Assembly (NCBI RefSeq): GCF_026914185.1
Contig: NC_070571.1
Coordinates: forward strand, 3,658,001-3,722,000
Origin: Puccinia triticina
Taxonomy: Eukaryota; Basidiomycota; Pucciniomycetes; Pucciniales; Pucciniaceae
Length of the DNA stretch: 64,000 nucleotides
Direction: 5' to 3'
Of the stretch, positions 33,016 through 43,178 are shown piece after piece. The number at the start of each line of letters is the position of its first letter. Within the stretch, counting starts at the first letter, position 1. Below the pieces are notes generated by a model, which had not been told where the DNA came from, made no database searches, and worked only from the letters and a program-made list of their open reading frames with translations. Position numbers and translations under genes: made by a program.

Positions 33016-34269
33016 ATGCTCCCCACTCACCGCCCCCCTGAACCCAATTGGCCGCCTCCCGCATCAAACACGGACGACGCTGCCATGATGGATGATCTGG
33101 AGTTACAGCTCCCCCCCTGCCCGGCCACCAGTCCCCCTGCCTCTAGCCTCCACATTTTGCTCACCAAGGCGCTTAGCGAACAAGACGCAAATGGCGCGGC
33201 TCTCCTGGACGCCAGATTCGTGGACCTGCTCTTGGAGCTCTTGGCAAACAACAAGAGATTAATTCGTTGTTTGGAAGCTACTGTCAATCAACTCAATGCC
33301 AAGGTTGACCCGGTCATCAAACGCCTGGCGGCAGTTGAAATCCTCCTGAAGTCAGGACCCATGCCGAACGCGTCCACTAAGAAATCTTTTGTGTCAGCCG
33401 CGTCCATGGCCCCTGTCGGATCAATTCACGCGCCGCCGGCCATCCGCCCCCCCTCTAACCCAACCATTGCCTTGTTGAAACCAAAAAGGGTGGTAATACA
33501 CTCCAATCCGGCCAACACTTCTCTCAAGAACGAGCCCAGCGGGGCACTTGTCCAAAAGGCAAACAACACGTTGCTCGGACTCAACGCCAAGGTAGGCGGC
33601 AAGCTCGTTTCCATTTGCGGTGCTAGTGTGATGCCGTCGGGAGACGTTTCTTTCTACACCAAGAACCGAGCCCACCAAAAATGGTTGATGGAGAACAAAC
33701 ACATTTGGTCCAAGATAGTGCATCATGATCTTGAAGCCACTCCTAGTACTTTCTCAGTCATGACACACGGAATCCCAAAGTCTTTTTACATCTCAAAGTC
33801 CTCAAACTTGGCGCAGTTGGCGTCTGAAAACAACTTCCAAGTGTCCAATTTGGCGCGCTTCAGATGGATGGGTTCCAACAAACCATCAACCAAGAAGGCG
33901 GGCTCCCTAGTCCTCTCTTTTGTCAGCAAGGACCTTGCCTACATGATTGAGAAAGCAGGCATCTTCCTGAACTACGACTTTCACCGAACCAAACGCCTCA
34001 AGCCTTGCCCCCCGCAGTGCATCAAGTGTTTGAGGATGGGTCATTTCGGCAAATGGTGCCGTGAATCAGCTAGATGCACCAATTGCGGCAGCAACCACCA
34101 GACAAATGAATGCCCTGAAGGTCTTGGCGGTGTCAAATCTTGTGTGCTCTACAAAGAAGGCCTCAAGAACAAAATCGAAGGAATCCGAGACAACGACCAC
34201 ACTCTGTTCAATCCCGCCTGTCCCTTCAAGAAGGTGTGGCTAGAGAAGAAACACTTCCCCCTTCAATGA
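33016..34269 (+). CDS. LINE ORF1 (gag-like nucleic-acid-binding protein)
   Basis: Open from ATG 33016 (or the in-frame ATG 33085, MMDDLELQLP) to TGA 34267-34269; 417 residues. Two CCHC zinc knuckles near the C-terminus (CIKCLRMGHFGKWC and CTNCGSNHQTNEC) and a preceding basic/RRM-like region (about residues 200-330) are typical of ORF1 proteins that coat LINE RNA. The stop overlaps an ATG in ATGA (34266-34269), which starts the ORF2 frame. It is the only intact frame of this element. Confidence 0.75.
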   Translation: MLPTHRPPEPNWPPPASNTDDAAMMDDLELQLPPCPATSPPASSLHILLTKALSEQDANGAALLDARFVDLLLELLANNKRLIRCLEATVNQLNAKVDPVIKRLAAVEILLKSGPMPNASTKKSFVSAASMAPVGSIHAPPAIRPPSNPTIALLKPKRVVIHSNPANTSLKNEPSGALVQKANNTLLGLNAKVGGKLVSICGASVMPSGDVSFYTKNRAHQKWLMENKHIWSKIVHHDLEATPSTFSVMTHGIPKSFYISKSSNLAQLASENNFQVSNLARFRWMGSNKPSTKKAGSLVLSFVSKDLAYMIEKAGIFLNYDFHRTKRLKPCPPQCIKCLRMGHFGKWCRESARCTNCGSNHQTNECPEGLGGVKSCVLYKEGLKNKIEGIRDNDHTLFNPACPFKKVWLEKKHFPLQ

Positions 34270-37200
34270 TTAATACAACCTGCGGAACCCATGATCACAA
34301 CCCTAACTCGCAACACTCGTCCATCCCTGCCACTCCTCAGATTCTCTCCTCTGTGCCCAACGCGCTCAACACTTTTCGTCAAGAAGCTGCGTCCTCAACC
34401 CCCCCCCCCCCCTGATCTCAACCTTGATTCTCTCTCCTGTCTCCAACTCAACTGCCACGTCTCAAAATTGGTCACGCTAAGTGTCCTGAATTCTTACATT
34501 TATTTTGATTTCCTTCTTTTACAAGAGCCTTGGATTAACCCTGTGGATTTACGCCCGCCAAGCCATTCGGCTTGGTGTGTTTTTGTAGCATTCAAGCACT
34601 CTCCGACCTGCTGGCGCGAGAGGCACAAGGCGGTGATTTATGTCCAACGGTTGATTCCCTCTGAGTCACTAAGACTACTAGAGGGGGGTTCACAAACTCT
34701 AGCCAGTGTTGAAGTATCCCTAACTGGGGAAGTTTTTTGTTTACTCAATGTTTATAATCCTCCAGCTTCTTTCTCAGCCGTCAAGGAGCTCAAATGCTGG
34801 CTGACCTCCCATTACTCCCGGCAGCAACCAACAATGATTTTCATGGACGCCAATTTGCACCACCGGCACTGGAATCCGCTGGGGGTTAGGAAGGTTGAGC
34901 CTGAGGCCAGAAATCTGCTAAGTTATCTCTCTTCTTTTGGCTTCTGGTTATCGTCACCAAAGCATTTTTTGACTTTCTATTCAATCTAAGGAAAAGGGTC
35001 AACTATTGACCTTGTTTGGGCAAATTTTTTGGGTTCCAGGCTCATTCAAACGGTAACGGTCTCGGGCGAGAACCTTGGCTCAGATCATCAAGCGCTCCAC
35101 ACCCAACTATCCGTCGGATTCCCTTCGCCAGTCTTTCATTGGAGGGCTCCTCGCTGGCGGGATATAGACCACACAGAAATTGATCCTCTAGCAGCTGAGT
35201 TATCATCCATTAACCTCCTTTCCGAGGAGTCCCCCGACTCCCAAGCCGAATAGTTAACTGCTTTCCTCAAATCTGCTCAGGAGAAGCTAGGCAAGAGAGT
35301 CCAATCAAACAAGGCCAGGGCCAAACCGTGGTGGTGGCGCGAGACCCTGGATCTGGTCTTGAAGACCCGTAACCGAGCCCGCAAATGGATGATTTTAGCT
35401 AAGTCTCCCGAGTCCATTGAGTGTTACAGACAATGGAATAATTACTTTCTTTCTTTGGTCAACTCCCTGAAGCAACGTAGCTGGCGAAAGCTTCTGGATG
35501 ATCCGGGTGAAGGCGAACTCTACCGGGTTCTTAGGTTCTCCTCAAGGTTGGCTGGCGGGGAGGTTCTCCCCCTCAAAGGCCTGGGTGGGACGATTGTTCA
35601 TGACAAAAACAAGCAAGCTGAGTTACTTTTCAAGGGAACTTCGATTACCTGTCCCAATAGATCTATCAGACGCTCAGTTGGACCTGTCTTGCAGGTTTGT
35701 TAGCTACCCACCGGTGACGGAGACCAAGGTAATGTCCGCCATAAGACGTATCAGTCCCAAGAAGGCTCCTGGTGTTGATGGTCTAGCCAACAAAATTCTG
35801 AAGTCCTTCTCCTTGCCCCTCTCTGGGAAGTTGACTACGCTGTATAACAATCTACTAATCAGAAGTAAATTTCCGTTGGCCTGGAAGGTAGCAGTCACTG
35901 CCATCATCCGGAAACACGGGAAACCCGACTACACAAGCCCGACCGCGTATTGACCAATTGCGTTTCTCAGTACCATGAGCAAGCTATTTGAACTCATCTT
36001 AGTGCAACACCTCACGGGGTGGGCCAAGGAGTTGGGAGTGCTTGCTGACGGTCACTTCGGAGGCAGAAAGGGATCAGGCACGGAGGACACGTTTTTTGCT
36101 CTTGAACACTGGGTCAAGGCTAAGTGGAGGGAGGGAAAGACGGTGGCGGCCTTATTTCTAGATGTGAAATCAGCCTACCCCTCTGTTCACCCGATCAGGC
36201 TTATTAATTATCTTTTCCAATCTAAATGCCCAACTTAACTGGTGCTGATCATAGCTGACTTTCTGAGGAACAGGTCGACAACCATCAGGCTTGATGATTT
36301 TGTATCAGAGGCTTTTCCAATACAAATCGGTCTTCCACAGGGGTCCCCTCTATCTGTGATATTATACATTCTTTACAACAATACGTTACTGACAAAAGAC
36401 TTTACGGTTTCTCAAGATTCTGTTTCTTTAGGCTATGTGGAAGATGTAGTACACTTGGTTGCGGCCAAGTCGGCGGACGAAGCGAAGGAAGGGCTGAGGG
36501 CTGAGGGTCGCCGGTCCTTATGGTGAGGTGATACTCATGGGGCAATCTTCGACCAGGCCAAGGCCCAATTCCTTTGGCTAACCAAGAGAAAAGTTCCTGA
36601 CGGTGCTTTTCCCTTTGGTGACCATTGTTTGACACTAGCATCCGAAGTCAAATGGCTAGGAGTCTGGATTGACAGCAAACTGCTCTTCAACAAGAACTTC
36701 AAAGTTCTTGAAGAAAAGGCTCACAAGACAATTAATCAGCTAAGAATCTTTGGCAATTCTTGTTGGGGAGCTAGGGAGACTGATAGAGTTAAAATGATCT
36801 GCAGCGTTCTTTTTCCCAGGATTTTATATGGCGCGGCTCTCTGGGCTACCGTCACCAACAAGGCAAAGACCGCGGCGCTGGCTTCCAAGGTTAACAGGAT
36901 GGCTGGGATATTCTCCCTTGGGGTATTCAAGAATACCCCTTTCAGCTTCATCCAGAAGAGATCTGCGGTCCCTGATTTCACGGCTGAAGTCTCCAGGACA
37001 TGTTTCTCCTTTTTCTTTAGGAAATTGGTTGTAATCAAGGCTAACAACACCATCCGTTCCCTCATATTATCTAGCAGGGCTGATTCTGCGGCTCGTTTCG
37101 CGGACTCAGCAAGAAACAGCCTTGCTTCCAGCTTGGTGGATGAGGCCATGGCTGTTGGATAAAATGTCATTACATGTCACATGCGCAGCCGCGCGCTCAA

Positions 37201-38487
37201 GTCAAATTCCAGAATTCTCTCTAAGTAAGATCTTCAGCGGACGGACTCAGAACCACGAAGATCAAACTCAAGTACAAAGACCATCACTCCCAATCATTTT
37301 CTTACAACCGGCATCAAGAGAAAGTGTGATTGCAAGTTGTCAGGGGATACTCACTCAGGGGGAGGAGAGGTACTTGGTTCATTGGTTGTTTCCTGTTTCT
37401 AAAAATTGTCATCAACTCAATATTTCTTTATTTTTTAGTTTTATTGTTCTCTCAATCTCATTGCCATTATCAACAGTCTGCCTATTCACAAGAACTAAAA
37501 CTTGATAGGTAAAATACTCAACAACTCCTTACTTGTTTATTGCTCAAATATTTGTTATTAACCTTTGTTTCTTGTTAGTTTTACTACTACTGGTTTTTTT
37601 AAGTGTTTGCAATTAAAATTAAGACTTCCTCAAACTAAAATGGCCACTGATCCCAAGACAGTCAAGCTGTTGTTTGATTTCAAGACGGGCCCCTCTCGAG
37701 CCCTGGAATTCTGGAATCTGGACCCAACAAAGAAAACTGCGGTTAACTCGGTTAAGTCTTTCCTTACTTCTCACTGTGGAGATCCGGGGAGTTTGGTCAT
37801 TTTCAGCAATGGGTCTTTTCACCCGGAGAAGGGAGGAGCTGGAGCAGCAATATGCCCGGCCCTGAATAAATACAGCTCTTTCCTTTTAGGGGGCAACTTT
37901 CTTGTGTCCAATCATGAAAGTGAGGCAGTTGGTGTTCTCGCGGCCCTGTGATTAGCAAACGCACTGCGCACGGGGGCCACTCGCCGTGTGGCGATATTAG
38001 TTGACAATCAGGGTGTCCTTAGGAGGATCAACAACCCCTGGGCCCCCAAAGCTGGACAACAACTTTTCTTGGATATTGAGGAGGCATAGACAAGGCTGCT
38101 GGGTGACCTGGAGGTTATCTTTGTATGGTGTCCGGGCCACAGGGATATCCTTGGGAATGAATTGGCTGACGAGCTAGCAAAGGATGCACTGGAGTCCCCC
38201 TCAGCGCAACGCATTTCGGTCAAAAGCAATTTGAAGAAGGTTCAACGCACCCTTCTCGCTGGTCTTTCCCCAAAAAGACCTATCCCCTCGGATCTCCACA
38301 TTGCATTCAGCTCTTTGATTAATCAACTAGCTTCAGGTCATTGTACACTAAAATTTTTCCTCTTTCAAATACACAGGTCTTTTGATCCTTTGTGCCCCAA
38401 CTGTGGGGCCCGGGAAACTGTGATTCACTTCATGAAATTTTGCCCGGGGGTCAAAAGTCTTAGGGTGATTTTGCGGAAGAAGCTGTG
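34266..38487 (+). pseudogene. LINE ORF2 (endonuclease, reverse transcriptase, RNase H), degenerate
   Basis: It begins in the ATGA overlapping the ORF1 stop. A C-tract at about 34399-34412 shifts the frame before the endonuclease (LQLNCHVSKL, LLQEPWINP, MIFMDANLHHRHW, then after a TAA at 34987 GSTIDLVWANFL and SDHQALHTQLS). RT: KAPGVDGLANKILKSFSLPL, FGGRKGSGTEDTFF, ALFLDVKSAYPSV, GLPQGSPLSVILYILYNN, and SLGYVEDVVHLV in place of the usual Y/F-ADD box. RNase H (37640-38210): VIFSNGSFHPEKGGAGAAI, NHESEAVGVLAAL, FVWCPGHRDILGNELADELA. A C-terminal finger follows (CPNCGARETVIHFM). In-frame stops occur at about 34987, 35251, 35951, 36236, 36524, 37949 and 38087, plus a frameshift near 35650. The RT catalytic Asp pair is damaged (YVED). 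Confidence 0.8.
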
Positions 38488-38868
38488 ATCTCTGCGGATC
38501 AGATTCAGGTCGGAACGCCTGGACCTCACGCTCTCAAACCAAAAGGCCAAAGTTGCCTTAGCAAGATTCCTCCAAGACTCAAGCCGTTTCACGGATCATT
38601 TCCCCAAATAACCCCTTTTCATCCACCTTGTTGTTGTCCTCAACTTTTCTTTTTCCTTGTCCTTTCTCTCTTGTCTTCCTCTTCTCCAATTACTGTTCCC
38701 AGCTCCTATCCTTGTCTAAAACACTAGCAGTCCTTGTAGTGGTGTTTGTTTAGTCATGTGTTTCATTTTTCACACAGTTGTCACTTAGATTCATAGTGTG
38801 CAATGCCATACAGCCAAATTACACTCAAAAAAAAAAAAAAAAAAACTCAATTGATTCCGCACGACTCC

Positions 38869-39502
38869 TGTGAGAATATCAAGACTTTAAGGTTTTTATT
38901 TCATCTCGTCAGCTCATGGTGGTCTTCATGAGAGAAAGGAGTAAAGAAGAAAGACAGGAGTAACAATCATGTACCTTTAAGGGCAGTGGTGGGCAAATAG
39001 AGTAGTGTTCTAAGTGACACAGAGAATGTATGAAGACAAGGAAAAAGATAAAAGGTTCTGAGAGAAACGGTTCTGAGAATGACACAAATGCGTGTAGGTT
39101 TTTATACTCAAGGATGGATTGGTGTGGCTTCTTCAAGTACGCACATGTTTGGCCTGGTTTAAGTCTCAGGGTCCAGGGTTTGCCCTACAACGCGGCTAAA
39201 GCGCTTGGTTGTTGGCTGGATTGGTCTGGGCCAAGGATCAGGCTTCTGTCGTCCTGACGAAGCTGATTGGGTTCTTGGTCCATGTTCTTGTTGCCTGAAT
39301 AAGACGGTATGACAGGGGACCGGTTAGTTCTTTTGTCATCTCGACTGGTTTGGTTGCTACAGTCTGATGAGGCTGATTTGTACTTACAATGGAGCGTGTG
39401 GGTGAGCGATACAGGAGCACAGAGGGTTGATCTGTCTTCACTTGAGTTGAGGAGCTCAGGGGCTGAATCCGGGCCTTTCGGGCCTGGGCCCAAATCCTGA
39501 CA
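38869..39502 (-). repeat. 3' LTR of Copia element A
   Basis: 634 bp, TG...CA, matching 58160-59140 apart from the 335-bp insertion block there and scattered substitutions. It is adjacent to the LINE tail (13 bp between target duplications). Confidence 0.85.
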
Positions 39503-39565
39503 GGCTGCCGTGCTTCGTGCGTCAGAGCGGGAAGCAGAGATGTTTATGGCGTCCCCAGTCAGTTG

Positions 39566-40063
39566 TCAAAGGGCATGCGCAATCTTGCTGCGGCCAACGG
39601 GTTTGGTGAGAAAGTCGGCAATGTTGCTTGCAGAGGGAACGTACTGAAGTAGGATGGTCTTTTTCTGAATCAACTCCCGTACGAAGTGAAGGCGCAGGTC
39701 CATGTGTTTGGTCCTGAAGCCGTTTTGACTGATCTCACTGTGCGCTAGATCAATGGCGCCTTGGTTATTGATGCGGACAACGGAGGTCGGACGGGAGGTA
39801 TCGAGGAAGATTTCTGTCATGAGATTGGTCATCCAGGCTAGCTCTTTGCTGGCATCCGTGAGCGCTTTATACTCAGCCTCTGAGGAGGATAGAGAGACTG
39901 TGCACTGCTTGGTGGACTTCCAGGAGATCAAGTGCCCGTTCCATAAAACAACGTATCCTGTGTGAGACCTTCAAGAATCCGGGCAGTTGCCCCAGTCGGC
40001 ATCGACCAAACAGGATAGAGGAGTCGTTGCAGAATGGCGAAATGTCAAGCCGCAATTGATGGT
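39566..40063 (-). pseudogene. Copia A polyprotein: RNase H part
   Basis: The minus strand reads SCLVDADWGNCPDS, then TGYVVLWNGHLISWKS, VSLSSSEAEYKALTDASKEL and PSASNIADFLTKPVG, the Copia RNase H and C-terminus. An in-frame stop lies between CPDS and SHTGY. It is separated from its upstream RT by the LTR-like insertion at 40064-40472. Confidence 0.8.
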
Positions 40064-40472
40064 TGTTGGATTTCTATCTTTCCACTCATCCCTAAAACCC
40101 CTTCACTTTCTCCTCACACCATCTCCACCTACTTTATCCTCCTCTACGGGCTTGTTTTCAGATCAAAGATATTCTACACTTATGAGTCCACATATTATGG
40201 TCTGCTTGTATTTAGTGGTCATGTTTGCTCACCGTACTAGCCTTGTTGACTTTGCTCCTTGCCTAGATTATTTTGTCAAACTTTCCCAAATCCTTCTTAT
40301 CCTCTTGTGTGCGCACTCTCTGCTGGGGATATTGATGTACCTTTTGACATGTTACAATGAGTTGAGAAGTTTCTTATTCATTATCATTTTTTATTCATTT
40401 TTCTCTCACCCACAAGTTGATGCCATGTACATAGTCTATATAACCATAGCCTAGTCCAGAGTAATCAACTCA
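40064..40472 (+). mobile_element. Solo-LTR-like insertion in Copia A
   Basis: A 409-bp AT-rich segment starts TGTTGGATTTC and ends ATCAACTCA. It contains CTATATAA about 40 bp before its end and is flanked by ATGGT and TTGGT (one mismatch). It interrupts the RT/RNase H frame of Copia A, which resumes on either side. TG...CA ends and a TATA box suggest a solo LTR. Confidence 0.5.
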
Positions 40473-41515
40473 TTGGTTCTCTCCCTCCTTTTCCGCCCTT
40501 GAGCCGATCCAGTGAGAAAATCCTCCTCTCACTGTCCAGCATATTCTTGCCGCATCTCCGCCCCCTTTTTGGGTTCACCGGTCAAAAACTCAACAATGGT
40601 ACCTTTGAGATACCGGAAAACTTGAACAGCCGCCGTGTAGTGAGAGAGGCCTGGACTTTCAAGGAACTGGGAGAGCTGACTGACGGCAAAGGAGATGTCA
40701 GGACGAGTGAGAATGCTGAGATAGTTGAGTGAGCCAATGAGAGCTCTGTAGTTGACGTTGAGCGGGGCGAGTCGGCTAATGTCAGACTGCGTAGCTTTGG
40801 CGAGGTGAGTGCGCGGGTCAAGAGGGCAAAGTAAGGTCGAATTCGACCAGCTTGCGCTCAATTTATTGTGACTGGTGAAGAATAAACCCATAAGGCGCCT
40901 GATCAAGCTTCATCCCAAGGAGCAACGAAGCATTCCCCATGTATTTGATGGAGAACTCCGCTGCCATTTGTTCCCGAAAGAGTTCAGGATCCTTGCCCAC
41001 AATGATGAGATTGTCAACGTGTGCGAAGATCCAGAGGGGGCTGGGGAGCGAACGCCAGAAGACACAGGGATCGGCAAGAGAGATTGAAAAACCGATTGAT
41101 ACCAAGAAGCGGCTGAGTCTTTTGTACCAGGCAAGAGTGCTTGAGGCCGTAGATGGCTTTCTTGAGATGAAGCACAATGTTTTTGTTGGTTTTGTAACCG
41201 GGAGGCGGAAGCATATACACCGTCTCATCCAGTTTGCAGGTGAGGAATGCACTTCAAACGTTGAGTTGATGAATTAGTAGAGAATTAATGACAGCATGAG
41301 ACAAGAGGAGGCGTAGCAAAGATGGTTTTCCAGTTGGGGCGTATTTTGTGTTGAATTTCAACCCATGCGTTTGGCAAAAGCCTTGAGTGCAGATCCGAGC
41401 CTTGTACTCGGTGATTTGATTGTCAGCGCCGAGTTTCTTCTTGTAGGCCCAGGTGGAAGGGATCGCTGAGTGAGAGGGAAGCCGAGGGATTTCAACCCAG
41501 ACACGGTGATCCTGC
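40473..41515 (-). pseudogene. Copia A polyprotein: reverse transcriptase part
   Basis: The minus strand contains STWAYKKKLGADNQITEYKA near 41440-41385, KAIYGLKHS-like YGLKHSCLVQK, the active-site region IFAHVDNLIIVGKD (one Asp of the usual VDD pair replaced by Asn), and [20 protein letters not shown]. Several frameshifts and stops are present. It continues on the other side of the hAT-like element at 46399. Confidence 0.8.
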
Positions 41516-42472
41516 CAACGGTGAAAGTGCTACGCTATGCTACAAAAAGCGCGCTTTTTGAGTAGCATAGCGCACCTGCGCTACTGCATGCGCTAATATA
41601 GCGGGACCATAGCGCAGAGCGCTATGCTAGCGCTAAATTTAGCGCGGCTGCGCTTTTCCCCCCAGGGCATTAGCAAAAGTGCAGCGCCCAGCCCGCGCTA
41701 TAGCTAAGCAATAGCGCAGCAAAAGCCCGCAGCGGCTGAAATGTGCTACTTGTGGGCTATTTGTGCGCTATAGCTAAACAATAGCGTAGCAAAGCCCGCA
41801 GTGGCTCAAATGTGCTACTTGTGCGCTACATGCTAGCATATCTGCACCCAGCGCAACTGCAAATCTGCGCTAGGGCTAAATAATGATGATCAAGATCAAC
41901 TGCGTACACCTTGCTGCGACATCCCACTTCATTCTGCCTTGCCTTTCCTCCACCCAAATCCATCCGTCAGAAAAATAAGCTTTTCTTTTTGCTATATTCA
42001 TAATTAGATGGCAGTAATCAAAGAGGTTGAAGATGAAGTACCCTCCACCCCTCCCAATACCCACGACACCAGTAATCCAGCCCCAGAATCTTCACGCCGT
42101 GAATCATCCCGTCTGCGCACACCAAGACCCCAACCTGGATTCATCCCCACGTCGTCTGACTCTCGACGTGCCCTGGTTGGCCCAGTGAATCCAACAAAGA
42201 AGAAAACGCGCGCTCCTACCGCGGTGACAACCATCAATGATGAATCTGATCCCGATGTGGAGAATGGCCGTCCCAGATCCAAGGATAAAATTCAAACTTG
42301 TAATGGCTGCACGGTTTGATTTTTATTAACCTTATCCTTCATTGCTTAATTGGGTTTGTAGAGTTGCTGAGATCAACTGATATCATATTTCATTTGTATA
42401 GACTCTCTCCGGTGTCACGCAAGTGGCCAAACAAACTGGCCTGGAAGTTGATATAGATACGGCGCAGCAACA

Positions 42473-43178
42473 ATGGGAGGTTACGTTATAGATAACGCAA
42501 AGTAACGTTAACGTAACTAAAAAAAGCACGTTATCGTTGAAGTTTCTTCTAACTTTTTCAAGTTGCGTTAGGTGTATTTTTCCTTCTTTTTTTCTCACTT
42601 AAGTTACGTTATCTGGTTTTTTTTATTCTTTATTTTTTAGAAAAGTTACGTTATTCACGGCAGCCAGCTCGCTTTAGAGCGAGCTGGGTTTTCACGCGCC
42701 GCAGTTGTACTGTTGTTTTACGTGTAATCCGACAGTACAGCCGCGGCGCACTGAACTGATGGCAGCAAGCTTGCTCCAGAGCGAGCTGGGTTCGTACGCG
42801 CCGCAGTCGTACTGTCGGTTTGCGTGTAATCCGACAGTACAGCCGCGGCGCACTGAACTGACGGCAGCAAGCTCGCTCCAGAGCGAGCTGGGTTTGTACG
42901 CGCCGCAGTCGTACTGTCGGTTTACGTGTAATCCGACAGTACAGCCGCGGCGCACTGAACTGACGGCAGCAAGCTCGCTCCAGAGCGTTATTTCACTTTT
43001 TTTGTCAAAATAAAGTTACGTTACTGCCGGGCTCAGGAGGAAGGAAAAATCATAAGTTACGTTTCCTGAGCCCGGTCTTGCTTCAAGTTAAAAAAAACTT
43101 TAACTGGTGAGAAGATAACGGAAAAAGTTACGTTACAAAAATCGCTTCAGATATTGTAACGTATGTAACTTCCCATCA
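42473..43178. mobile_element. MITE-like insert with GTTACGTTA ends inside the hAT gene
   Basis: The left boundary ATGGGAGGTTACGTTA and the right boundary, reverse-complemented ATGGGAAGTTACATACGTTA, define about 706 bp. GTTACGTTA/TAACGTAAC recurs throughout in both orientations. CCGGGCTCAGGA (about 43028) and TCCTGAGCCCGG (about 43065) form a hairpin, and the 102-bp tandem repeats lie in the middle. It has no coding capacity. The target duplication is not resolved. Confidence 0.5.
42659..42987. repeat. 102-bp tandem repeat, 3.2 units
   Basis: Units begin at 42659, 42761, 42863 and (partial) 42965 with GGCAGC(C/A)AGCTCGCTC; the spacing is exactly 102 bp each time. Each unit contains two hairpins (AGCTCGCTCCAGAGCGAGCT and GTACTGTCGG paired with CCGACAGTAC). 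Open frames through it on both strands just reflect the 102 = 3 x 34 period. Confidence 0.85.

Larger units (their letters stand above)
32893..38844 (+). mobile_element. Non-LTR retrotransposon (LINE with APE endonuclease, RT and RNase H)
   Basis: Flanked by ACTCAATTGAT at 32882-32892 and at 38845-38855, just after an A-tract (about 38827-38845), so both the target duplication and 3' poly(A) are visible. Length 5.95 kb. It has an ORF1 gag-like protein, then ORF2 with endonuclease, reverse transcriptase and RNase H, the layout of I/Tad1-like LINEs. ORF2 has many stops and is dead. Confidence 0.85.

Noticed and set aside
33426..33726. Minus-strand frames inside LINE ORF1
   Set aside because: Antisense shadows of an intact plus-strand frame with clear zinc knuckles.
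41508..41516. 8-bp target duplication GATCCTGC for the hAT-like element
   Set aside because: It needs the two terminal repeats to start at different bases; with both starting CAA the flanks give 7 bp, as in the two related MITEs.
42705..43013. Open frame through the 102-bp repeats
   Set aside because: The repeat period is a multiple of three and both strands stay open; it is a by-product of the tandem repeat.
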